DNA of 64,000 nt from Verrucomicrobiota bacterium (GTDB taxonomy: Bacteria; Verrucomicrobiota; Verrucomicrobiia; Verrucomicrobiales; Akkermansiaceae), in assembly GCA_026397725.1 (NCBI GenBank), contig JAPLUI010000266.1, positions 18,471-82,470 on the forward strand. The letters run 5' to 3'. How positions within the stretch are numbered: the stretch's first letter is position 1; each line of letters opens with the position of its first letter. The translations under genes and the position numbers were made by a program. Below the pieces are notes generated by a model. The model was not told where the DNA came from and ran no database searches. It saw only the letters and a program-made list of their open reading frames with translations. Shown here piece after piece: positions 35,230 to 42,192 of the stretch.

Positions 35230-35844
35230 TCAGCGGCTGTGGAAGCCGATTTCGCGTTTGGGCTGGGTCTTGGCGTCGGTGTCCGCGGAGATGAGTTGCT
35301 TGATGGCGTCGAAGACAATTTGGAAGTGCTGGTCGTGTTCGGCGTATTTTTCCTCCAGGGCCTCGATTTTCTCGGCGAGAAGGGCATTGGAGTCCATCAG
35401 GCGGCGGAGTTGGACGAAGGTGCGCATGATGGCGATGTTCACCTGCACGGCACGGGGGGAACGGAGGACGCTGGAGAGCATGGCGACGCCTTGCTCGGTG
35501 AAGGCGTAGGGGAGGTATTTCCGGTGCTGGCCACGCTTTAAGATCGCAAATTGCGATCTTAAAGCTACCTCCGCGTTTTTTGAGGTCACAGTTTGTGACC
35601 GCAAGATTTCAATCTCATTTTCAGTGAGTTGAAACATGAAATCGGCGGGGAAGCGGTCGAGGTTACGCTTCACCGCCTCGTTCAGACGCCCGGTTGTCAC
35701 ACCGTAAAGCTCCGCTAGATCCGAGTCGAGAATGACCTTTTCGTGCCGCAGGTAGTGGACGAGCGGGGCGATTTTCTCAGGCACGAGCAGGCCATCGTTG
35801 GTAGCGGGCTTCGGTGCGGCGGGTGATTGCTTTTTCGCGGGCAT
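35230..35844 (-). CDS. ORF6N domain-containing DNA-binding protein
   Basis: The start at 35844 gives 204 residues (MPAKKQSPAAPKPATNDG). Residues about 25-120 are the ORF6N domain: HYLRHEKVILDSDLAELYGV, then LNEAVKRNLDRFPADFMFQL and YLPYAFTEQGVAMLSSVLRS. The rest is a helical, probably coiled-coil tail (LLAEKIEALEEKYAEHD). ORF6N/KilA-N family proteins are phage-derived DNA binders often found next to type I restriction genes, and are probably regulators. Two near-perfect palindromes sit inside the coding sequence (35535-35565 and 35584-35600). Upstream reading to 36051 lacks coding character. The bases 35845-36115 hold no supported gene, although a short tail-like frame (GSYSQFFREPKMPFTQVFAI) ends at 35849. 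Confidence 0.85.
   Translation of the reverse strand: MPAKKQSPAAPKPATNDGLLVPEKIAPLVHYLRHEKVILDSDLAELYGVTTGRLNEAVKRNLDRFPADFMFQLTENEIEILRSQTVTSKNAEVALRSQFAILKRGQHRKYLPYAFTEQGVAMLSSVLRSPRAVQVNIAIMRTFVQLRRLMDSNALLAEKIEALEEKYAEHDQHFQIVFDAIKQLISADTDAKTQPKREIGFHSR
35535..35565. repeat. 31 bp palindrome inside the ORF6N gene
   Basis: GCTTTAAGATCGCAA and TTGCGATCTTAAAGC are exact inverted repeats of 15 bases separated by one base. The palindrome encodes part of the LRSQFAILKRG segment. It is far A/T-richer than the surrounding gene. Confidence 0.95.
35584..35600. repeat. 17 bp palindrome inside the ORF6N gene
   Basis: GGTCACA and TGTGACC are exact 7-base arms around a 3-base loop, 19 bases from the larger palindrome. 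It encodes part of the SQTVTS segment. The pair may be an internal operator, a recombination site or an RNA hairpin. Confidence 0.9.
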
Positions 35845-36115
35845 GGGATCAGGCGTTGGCGAGGATGGCGAAGACTTGAGTGAACGGCATTTTTGGCTCG
35901 CGAAAAAACTGGCTGTACGATCCCACCGAGGCAATGAGATAATCTGCGAAGGCGGCCGGCTGCGGGTGCCACCCGGACCTGGGTACCCGCCGCTGGTTTG
36001 AGGCAGTCGCCTGAAAGCGGGAGGTTTGGGTGGTGGGAGGAGGCGGGTCATTTGCGGGTGGCGAACGAGGAGGAGACTGCCACGGAATGGCAGTTCTTGC
36101 TATGGCGGGAATCAC

Positions 36116-37027
36116 ATGTATGATGACCGCACAGTCATGACGGAGATTTTCTCACAGAATGGAGTTTCGCTGGAGCGCTTGCAGACCTTGGCGAAGGTGG
36201 TGCGGGCCGGCAGCATCGCGCGGGCGGCCAAGGGCGATCCGAACGCACAAAGCCTGATCAGCCGCCAGCTCGGCGAGTTGGAAAGGACGCTGGGCCTGGA
36301 ATTGCTGGAGCGGACGAAGAAGCCGTATCAGCCGACCCCGGCGGCGCTGCGGTTGGCGGATTGCTGCGAGCGCTTTGTGCGGGAAGTCGGAGAGGTTTCC
36401 GCCGAAGCCGATGGCCGGTGCCGCCCGCTCAAAGTGGGTGCGGGCGAATGGGTGATCCGGGAACTCCTGGTCCCGCTGATCGGCAGGCGGACCCGGCAAT
36501 GGGAGGGGATTTCATGGGTCATGCACAACCTGACATCGAGCCGGATTCAGGAAGGGCTGGCGGCGGAGCGGCTCGATGTCGGGCTGGCCCCACGCCTGCG
36601 GGCAGACGGCAGCGTGCGGGTGAAGGAACTTCCGGGGTATGGCATGAGGTTGCTGTTGCCGGTAGGGACGGCACCCGATCAAAGCGGTTGGAACCGCCTG
36701 ACCGGGACCCCGGTGGTGGTGCTGGAGGGCGATGGAGGATTCCGGAAATTTCTGGCGGAATGCGAGCAGAAGCGAGGAGTGCGGCTGCGGATCGGGGCGG
36801 AATGCACGAGTTATCCGCAGGCGGTGGAATTGGCGGAGGCGGCGGGTTGGGCGGTGTTTGTGCCGGAGTTGGGGTGGAAGCGGCATCAGGACTGGGCGGC
36901 CCGCCATCAGAAACTGCCCGGCCTCGAGGCCTATCGGCACACGCTTCAACTCGGATGGAACGAGCGGGTGAGCCAACGGCGGCCAGAGGTGGCGGGGTTG
37001 GTCAAGATCCTTGGGGGAATGAAGTAG
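36116..37027 (+). CDS. LysR-family-like transcriptional regulator
   Basis: From the ATG at 36116 the product has 303 residues; another in-frame ATG lies at 36137. The N-terminal winged helix reads SLERLQTLAKVVRAGSIARA, then SLISRQLGELERTLGLELLE and RTKKPYQPTPAALRLAD, the layout of LysR-type regulators. The recognition helix is unusual: the standard AAxxLxxSQxAVSxQ is replaced by AAKGDPNAQSLISRQ. The co-inducer domain follows (LKVGAGEWVIRELLVPLIGR to AVFVPELGW) and is a little short. It faces away from the ORF6N-hsdM operon and is convergent with the ABC permease gene. Targets are unknown. Confidence 0.75.
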   Translation: MYDDRTVMTEIFSQNGVSLERLQTLAKVVRAGSIARAAKGDPNAQSLISRQLGELERTLGLELLERTKKPYQPTPAALRLADCCERFVREVGEVSAEADGRCRPLKVGAGEWVIRELLVPLIGRRTRQWEGISWVMHNLTSSRIQEGLAAERLDVGLAPRLRADGSVRVKELPGYGMRLLLPVGTAPDQSGWNRLTGTPVVVLEGDGGFRKFLAECEQKRGVRLRIGAECTSYPQAVELAEAAGWAVFVPELGWKRHQDWAARHQKLPGLEAYRHTLQLGWNERVSQRRPEVAGLVKILGGMK

Positions 37028-37129
37028 GTGCGGAGGCGAGCGATCAGGGCCTGTTCCGCCGACACCTGGCGGAACTGGAGCGGTGTTCTGCAGCGCACCC
37101 GGAAGAAGCCATGACTTCCGCGTGCCGCC

Positions 37130-37978
37130 TCAGGTCTTGAAATCCCGGGTCTGGAAGGCCGCCCAGCCGACGGTGAAGAGGGAGAGGTCGAGACCTATCA
37201 GAAAGGCGTAGGACTCGACGAGTTTGGGCCACGAGAGGTGGGGCTCCATCAGGAACACCCAAGCGCTCATGCGCCAGGTGACGAAGTAGCTTTCGTAGGG
37301 TTTGAAGAACGGGAAGCCCTGCAGGATCATGTCCACGAAGAGGATGGTCAGCGTGATGATGGTGGCCGCCGCCGGTTTGATCTTGAAGCACGAGAACATG
37401 AAGGCCACCGACGACAAGGTGATCATGCTCACGCCGATGCCGGCCGCGGACAGCGCGAGGCGCGAGGCCCCTTCCCACCAATCCGGATAGGCGGCGAAGA
37501 CCTTCATGCGCGGCTCCATCACGAACAAGCCGCCCTCCCAGCCGAGCGCCATCACCGCCATCAGGTAGCCCGAAATGCCGACGAAAAACACGAAGCTGAA
37601 GGTGTAGAGCGAGACGGCGGTGTATTTCACCAACAGCAGGCGCAGGCGGCTCACCGGCCGCGCGAACACCATCCGCAGGTTGCCGTCCTCGCTTTCCTTG
37701 GCCACGATGTCGCCCGCCACCAGCGCGAAGTAGATCGAACCTAACAGGAACATGCTCACCAGCATGATCGTGAAGGTGATCGTCAGCGAACTGTAGAAGG
37801 TGCCGAACTCCAGGCCGTTGCGTACCATCAGTCCGCGCATGTGGCGCTGGCTGCCCTCGAGCTTGTACACAAACAGGATGAGCGCCTCCATGATGAGAAA
37901 CGCGCCGTAACCCATCCAGGTGCGGGGACGGGCAAAGAGCTTGCGAAGTTCGCCGCGGAGTTGTTGAAGAAAGAGCAT
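37130..37978 (-). CDS. ABC-2 type transporter permease
   Basis: The start at 37978 gives 282 residues (MLFLQQLRGELRKLFARPRT). About six transmembrane segments can be seen, including TWMGYGAFLIMEALILFVY, FTIMLVSMFLLGSIYFALV, YTFSFVFFVGISGYLMAVMA and IITLTILFVDMILQGFPFF. A cytoplasmic loop DIVAKESEDGNLRMVFARPV is characteristic of ABC-2 (NatB/GldF-like) permeases. The matching ATPase gene is at 39166-40065, with two restriction-modification-like genes in between. Together they would export an unknown substrate. Residues before 37978 in the open frame are non-coding. Confidence 0.85.
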   Translation of the reverse strand: MLFLQQLRGELRKLFARPRTWMGYGAFLIMEALILFVYKLEGSQRHMRGLMVRNGLEFGTFYSSLTITFTIMLVSMFLLGSIYFALVAGDIVAKESEDGNLRMVFARPVSRLRLLLVKYTAVSLYTFSFVFFVGISGYLMAVMALGWEGGLFVMEPRMKVFAAYPDWWEGASRLALSAAGIGVSMITLSSVAFMFSCFKIKPAAATIITLTILFVDMILQGFPFFKPYESYFVTWRMSAWVFLMEPHLSWPKLVESYAFLIGLDLSLFTVGWAAFQTRDFKT

Positions 37979-38073
37979 GAGGAGGAAGGGTGGACGATTT
38001 GACAGACTAGAACATTCCCAAGCCATCGAATTCGCCGAAGCGAAAGATCTTCTTTGGAAATTTCCAACGCTGC

Positions 38074-38661
38074 TCAATCCACATTCGATGAGGGTAACGA
38101 CTGTAAAGTATAACCGGGTAAAATACAACGGGTTCTGATATATGCGTATTCATTAATTATGATTTTCCGCATGGCCGATTCCAAGGCCGGATGTGATTCT
38201 TTGACATCAAGCCGCAGCAACTTGAAGATCCATGCGTTACGATCCGAGCCCAATAGATCCGCTTGGTTCTCACGGAAATGGTCCAGATATTTGTAAATTC
38301 CAGAAAACCGCCACCGCTTATCTGGCGACCCGGCGGATTTGCGGTGGCTCATAAGTGAGAAAACATAGATCGGGAAGAAATCGTCACCCTGCTGGGTAAT
38401 TCTCAGATTCTGGCCAGAAAGGTTCTGATCGCCAATCTTTCCGGTCCCGGTGTATGTGAGAATGGCCCCTTCCGTCCGATCTTGATAGGGATTCTCCTGA
38501 GGGTTTGCCTCCTGCTCCGATGTGGAAAACAAAACCACTCTTGCCACCCTTTTTCCGCTGGCTGTGGAAACGCGGATCCCGCCGGAATTGCCAACCTTCA
38601 ATTCCTTCATTATGAAATCGTGGGCGTAGAGGGAACCCACAACGAAAGGTATCGTGCTCAT
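38074..38661 (-). CDS. SRA-domain (ScoMcrA-like) protein, probable modified-base reader or restriction protein
   Basis: The product is 195 residues from the ATG at 38661 (MSTIPFVVGSLYAHDFIMKE). The order IPFVVGSLY, GGIRVSTASG, EGAILTYTGTGKIGDQNL and YVFSLM resembles the ScoMcrA-type SRA domain that binds 5-methylcytosine or phosphorothioate DNA in type IV restriction enzymes. The HNH nuclease that usually follows is missing: the protein ends about 40 residues after the domain. Its ATG overlaps the stop of the preceding methyltransferase fragment (ATGA). The DNA is clearly A/T-richer than its neighbours, a sign of transfer. Function as a restriction enzyme is doubtful without a nuclease domain. 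Confidence 0.6.
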   Translation of the reverse strand: MSTIPFVVGSLYAHDFIMKELKVGNSGGIRVSTASGKRVARVVLFSTSEQEANPQENPYQDRTEGAILTYTGTGKIGDQNLSGQNLRITQQGDDFFPIYVFSLMSHRKSAGSPDKRWRFSGIYKYLDHFRENQADLLGSDRNAWIFKLLRLDVKESHPALESAMRKIIINEYAYIRTRCILPGYTLQSLPSSNVD

Positions 38662-39080
38662 GATGTGCGGTAGGTGAGTTGGAGTCGAATGAACTCCACG
38701 TAATTGCGGAACGCCGGGCGAAGCAGGCCACGGACGTTTTCGAAAACAAAGGCCAAGGGCTGCAATTCCCTGACGGCACGGACCGCCTGCGGAAACATGT
38801 CTCGCAGATCCGCGTGGCCATTGGCTTTGCCACCCATCGAGAAGGGTTGGCACGGCGGGCCACCCGCAACCAGCTCAACCGGCCCAAATGAGTCGAAGCG
38901 CAGGTTCCTCACATCCTCGCTGAGCACATTCCAGTTGGGCCGATTGTGGCGGAGCGTCTCGCAAGCGCTGGGATTCCGCTCCACCAGTGCGACAGGTTCA
39001 AACCCGGCGGCTTCGAGTCCGAGCGCCAGCCCCCCCGCTCCTGAATACAGTTCAAGTGAACGCATGCCAGAAAATCTCAT
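38658..39080 (-). CDS. DNA cytosine-5 methyltransferase, N-terminal half only
   Basis: The 140-residue product has motif I (LELYSGAGGLALGLEAAGF), motif II (LVERNPSACETLRHNRP), motif IV with the catalytic cysteine (AGGPPCQPFSMGGKANGH) and motif VI (FVFENVRGLL). It stops at LQLTYRTS, just where motifs VII-X and the target-recognition domain should follow. The usual length is over 300 residues. The stop overlaps the ATG of the SRA gene, so the fragment is embedded in a tidy operon rather than ending at random. A second ATG at 39065 is equally possible. It is probably inactive alone unless complemented by a separate C-terminal half; none is in the window. Confidence 0.75.
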   Translation of the reverse strand: MRFSGMRSLELYSGAGGLALGLEAAGFEPVALVERNPSACETLRHNRPNWNVLSEDVRNLRFDSFGPVELVAGGPPCQPFSMGGKANGHADLRDMFPQAVRAVRELQPLAFVFENVRGLLRPAFRNYVEFIRLQLTYRTS

Positions 39081-39165
39081 TCGCGCGAAGAATGCCCAGC
39101 GGTTTTTGCAGATTCGGACTATCATATTTGTTCGCCACTCACCAATACTGAGATCAAGAGGGTTT

Positions 39166-40065
39166 TCAAAGGGTTGGGGCTGCCGCGCTGTGGTGGATTT
39201 CCATGTAGAGGTCCTCAAGCGAGCGGCGGACGGGGACGAGGGCGCGGACACGAATGCCGGCGCGGACGAGGGCTGCCACCAGCGCCGCGGGGTCGGCCCC
39301 CTGCGGCAGGCGGATCCGGCCGGGCGCGACCACCTCGCCGCCGATGGCGTGGAGCAGGCCGGGCACGCCGTCCCACGGCTCGAGATCGACGTCGAACAAC
39401 GGCACCTCATCGCGCAAGCCGCCGAGCGCGCCTTCAAACACACACTTGCCGTCGCGCAGGATGGCCACGCGGTCGCACATCAGTTCGACCTCGGCTAACA
39501 GATGCGAGTTGAACAGCACCGTCATGCCGTGCTCGTGGCGGAGCGTGAGGATGAAATCGCGGAACCACTTGATGCCTGCGGGGTCGAGCCCGTCGGTCGG
39601 TTCGTCGAGCAGCAGCACCTCCGGTTCCGGCAACAGCGACTGCGCCAACGCGAGGCGCTGGCGCATGCCGTGGCTGTACGTCCGCACCTTCGAGTGGATG
39701 CGGCTGGTGAGGCCCACCCGCTCGACCGTGGCGCGGGCGGCGGCGGGATCGAAGCCGCCCGAGTAACCCATCAGGATGCGCAGGTTTTCCCAGCCGCTCA
39801 GGTAGTCGTAAAACGCCGGGGTCTCGAAGATGGCACCCACTTTGCGGAGCGCCTTCGAGCGGTCCTTGAGTACCGAAACGCCGCCGATGGTGACCTCCCC
39901 GGCACTCGGCATGACCATGCCGAGGATGATGCCGAGGGTGGTGCTCTTGCCCGCTCCGTTGTGACCTAACAGCCCATGGATTTCGCCGCGCCGGACCTTG
40001 AAGGAAAAGTTGTCGAGGGCGGGTTTGCCGCCGAAGGATTTGCACAGGCCGCTGACTTCAAGCAT
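39166..40065 (-). CDS. ABC transporter ATP-binding protein
   Basis: The start at 40065 gives 299 residues (MLEVSGLCKSFGGKPALDNF). Walker A is GHNGAGKST near residue 38, the signature YSHGMRQRLALAQSLL near 133 and Walker B EVLLLDEPTDGLDPAG near 155, followed by an H-loop (TVLFNSHLLAEVE). The C-terminal ~80 residues are a typical accessory region of CcmA/GldA-type exporters. The gene follows the 40082 membrane-protein gene by 16 bases. Its permease is probably the gene at 37130-37978, separated by the methyltransferase/SRA insertion. The substrate is unknown. Confidence 0.9.
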   Translation of the reverse strand: MLEVSGLCKSFGGKPALDNFSFKVRRGEIHGLLGHNGAGKSTTLGIILGMVMPSAGEVTIGGVSVLKDRSKALRKVGAIFETPAFYDYLSGWENLRILMGYSGGFDPAAARATVERVGLTSRIHSKVRTYSHGMRQRLALAQSLLPEPEVLLLDEPTDGLDPAGIKWFRDFILTLRHEHGMTVLFNSHLLAEVELMCDRVAILRDGKCVFEGALGGLRDEVPLFDVDLEPWDGVPGLLHAIGGEVVAPGRIRLPQGADPAALVAALVRAGIRVRALVPVRRSLEDLYMEIHHSAAAPTL

Positions 40066-40081
40066 GGGGTGGGGAGGTGGA

Positions 40082-40780
40082 TTATTCCTGGTGGCGGGGG
40101 CCGAATTCGTTGCCACGGAGCCCTTGCACCGCCTCGTTGACCACCTCGATGAGCGGGGCGAGCTTGAGTTTGGTGTCGGCACTGGCGGCGCCGAGATACG
40201 CACGCATGTCTGCGACGCTGATTTTGGTTAGCATATCCGCATCGGGTACGGTCACCCGCGCGGGATTTTCCTCGGTGCTGCCTTCCGCGAACGCCTTGAG
40301 CCCCTGCTCGATGAATTGCCTCCGTTGTTTCGGCGGCATCGCCTCGAACGACTCCAGGAACCGGTTGATCGACCGCATGACCGTGAGTTCGACGAAGCGG
40401 TCTTTTTCCTGATGATCGAGCTTGCGAAAAAACGCCTCGTCGGCGCGGCTGCGGCGGTATTTGTCGCGTTCCAGGAAATCCAGCCGGTTCACCCAAGCCG
40501 CGATTTTGCGGAGTTCCTGGTCGCGACGCACCGCCTCCGCGTCGTCCGGCGGCACGTTCCGGTCCGACCAATCAGCGAAGTTGGCCACGGCGATTTCCCG
40601 CTGGATCCGTGCCGCGGTGATGAGCTTGGAACCCGCATAAATCCGGAGGCCCGAGACTCCCGCCCAGACGAGCACGAGGACTGAGGCGGCTTTGATGATA
40701 ACGCTCCATCGGGTCACTGCGCCGGAGCCTAATTCAATTCCGCCGAAATGCAAGCGGGCAAAAAAATCCGCTGTTGGCAT
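40082..40780 (-). CDS. Hypothetical single-span membrane protein of the ABC operon
   Basis: The 232-residue product has one hydrophobic segment (VIIKAASVLVLVWAGVSGL) near the N-terminus. A charged, helical periplasmic or cytoplasmic part follows (RDQELRKIAAWVNRLDFLER and FLESFEAMPPKQRRQFIEQG). The first ~20 residues before the membrane span are uncertain, and the start may be nearer the span. It directly precedes the ABC ATPase gene and is probably an accessory subunit. No family was recognised. Confidence 0.65.
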   Translation of the reverse strand: MPTADFFARLHFGGIELGSGAVTRWSVIIKAASVLVLVWAGVSGLRIYAGSKLITAARIQREIAVANFADWSDRNVPPDDAEAVRRDQELRKIAAWVNRLDFLERDKYRRSRADEAFFRKLDHQEKDRFVELTVMRSINRFLESFEAMPPKQRRQFIEQGLKAFAEGSTEENPARVTVPDADMLTKISVADMRAYLGAASADTKLKLAPLIEVVNEAVQGLRGNEFGPRHQE

Positions 40781-40866
40781 TGGAAATAGCTGCTACAATA
40801 CCGGCGACGCTGCTGTCACCCGCGTGGCGAGCAGTCGGCACGAACCAACCAACCACCAAAGCAACC

Positions 40867-42153
40867 ATGTCCCACCAGCTTGAAACCATCGCCCTTCACG
40901 GCGGTTACCCCGGAGACCCCACCTCACGCGCTGCGGCCGTGCCGGTGTATCGCACCAGCTCGTTCGTCTTCAACAGCACCGAGCAGGCCGCGAATTTGTT
41001 CGCGTTGCGCGAACTCGGCAACATATACACCCGCATCACCAATCCCACCACCGAGGTGCTGGAGAAGCGGGTTGCGCTGTTGGAAGGGGCGCCGGAACTC
41101 GGCGGGCTCGGCGTCGCGTCGGGGACCAGCGCGGTGTTTTACGCCATCATCAACCTGGCCAGGGTCGGCGACAACATCGTGTCCGCCCGCAACCTCTACG
41201 GGGGCACCTACACCCAGTTCAAGGACATCCTGCCGGATCTCGGCATCGAAGTCCGCTTCGTGGATTCCAACGATCCGGAGAATTTCGCCAAGGCCATCGA
41301 CGGGAAGACCCGCGCGCTGTTCACCGAAACCGTTTCCAATCCCGCCCTGGAAGTGGCGGATCTGGAGAAGATCGCCGCCATCGCCCACGCCCACGGGTTG
41401 CCGCTGATTGTGGATGCCACCTTCTCGACGCCCTATCTAACACGCCCGCTCGATTTCGGCGCGGACCTGGTCGTGCATTCGTTGACGAAATGGTTTGGCG
41501 GGCATGGCGCGGGCATCGGCGGCATCATCGTGGATGGCGGGAAATTCAACTGGGCGGCTGGCCGACATCCGCTCTACGATCAACCGGACAACGGCTACCA
41601 CGGCCTGCGCTGGGGGCACGACCTGCCTGCGGCACTCGCCCCGCTGGCCTTCATCCTGCGGGCACGCACGGTGCCGTTGCGCAATCTCGGCGCGGCGATC
41701 GCACCGGACAATTCGTGGTTCCTGCTGCAGGGGATCGAAACTCTCGGGCTGCGCATGGAACGCCACACCCGGAACTCCCTTGCGGTCGCCAAGCACCTCC
41801 AGGGTCACCCCAAGGTCTCATGGGTGCGCTACCCCGGATTGCCAGACGATTCGCAATACGAACTGAATCAAAAATATCTCAAGGGCAAAGGCGGCGGCAT
41901 GGTCGTCTTCGGGATTCAGGGAGGCATGGAAGCGGGCAAGAAATTCATCGAGAGTCTGTGCATCTTCAAGCACCTTGCCAACGTCGGAGATGCCAAGAGC
42001 CTCGCCATTCACAGCGCCTCCACGACCCATTCCCAACTCAACGAGGAACAACAACGCGCCGCAGGCATCACGCCGGATTTGATCCGCCTCTCGGTGGGCA
42101 TCGAACATATCGACGACATCCTCGCGGACCTCGATCAAGCACTGGCGAAATAA
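40867..42153 (+). CDS. metY: O-acetylhomoserine sulfhydrylase (MetY-type, PLP-dependent)
   Basis: The ATG at 40867 starts a 428-residue protein (MSHQLETIALHGGYPGDPTS). It is a Cys/Met metabolism PLP enzyme: YTRITNPTTEVLEKRVALLE near residue 57, GVASGTSAVFYAIINLARVG near 81 and the PLP-lysine region VVHSLTKWFGGHGAGIGGII near 205. The 428-residue length and the LYDQPDNGYHGLRWG-type insertion favour the O-acetylhomoserine aminocarboxypropyltransferase group, which makes homocysteine from sulfide, over cystathionine gamma-synthase (~380 residues). The 86-base leader showed no recognisable SAM riboswitch. The in-frame ATG at 40774 lies in non-coding sequence. It is divergent from the 40082 gene. 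Confidence 0.9.
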   Translation: MSHQLETIALHGGYPGDPTSRAAAVPVYRTSSFVFNSTEQAANLFALRELGNIYTRITNPTTEVLEKRVALLEGAPELGGLGVASGTSAVFYAIINLARVGDNIVSARNLYGGTYTQFKDILPDLGIEVRFVDSNDPENFAKAIDGKTRALFTETVSNPALEVADLEKIAAIAHAHGLPLIVDATFSTPYLTRPLDFGADLVVHSLTKWFGGHGAGIGGIIVDGGKFNWAAGRHPLYDQPDNGYHGLRWGHDLPAALAPLAFILRARTVPLRNLGAAIAPDNSWFLLQGIETLGLRMERHTRNSLAVAKHLQGHPKVSWVRYPGLPDDSQYELNQKYLKGKGGGMVVFGIQGGMEAGKKFIESLCIFKHLANVGDAKSLAIHSASTTHSQLNEEQQRAAGITPDLIRLSVGIEHIDDILADLDQALAK

Positions 42154-42192
42154 GGGCCCTTCCCTAACACCCGAGTCAGCCACCTCCAGCGC

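Noticed and set aside
38985..39012. tRNA-like T-arm (GGTTCAAACCC)
   Set aside because: It lies inside the methyltransferase coding frame with no matching acceptor, D or anticodon stems around it.
40781..40866. SAM riboswitch in the metY leader
   Set aside because: The 86-base leader does not show the conserved SAM-I, SAM-II or SAM/SAH core sequences. TTGGCA and TACAAT are present but only 14 bases apart, so a promoter was not called either.
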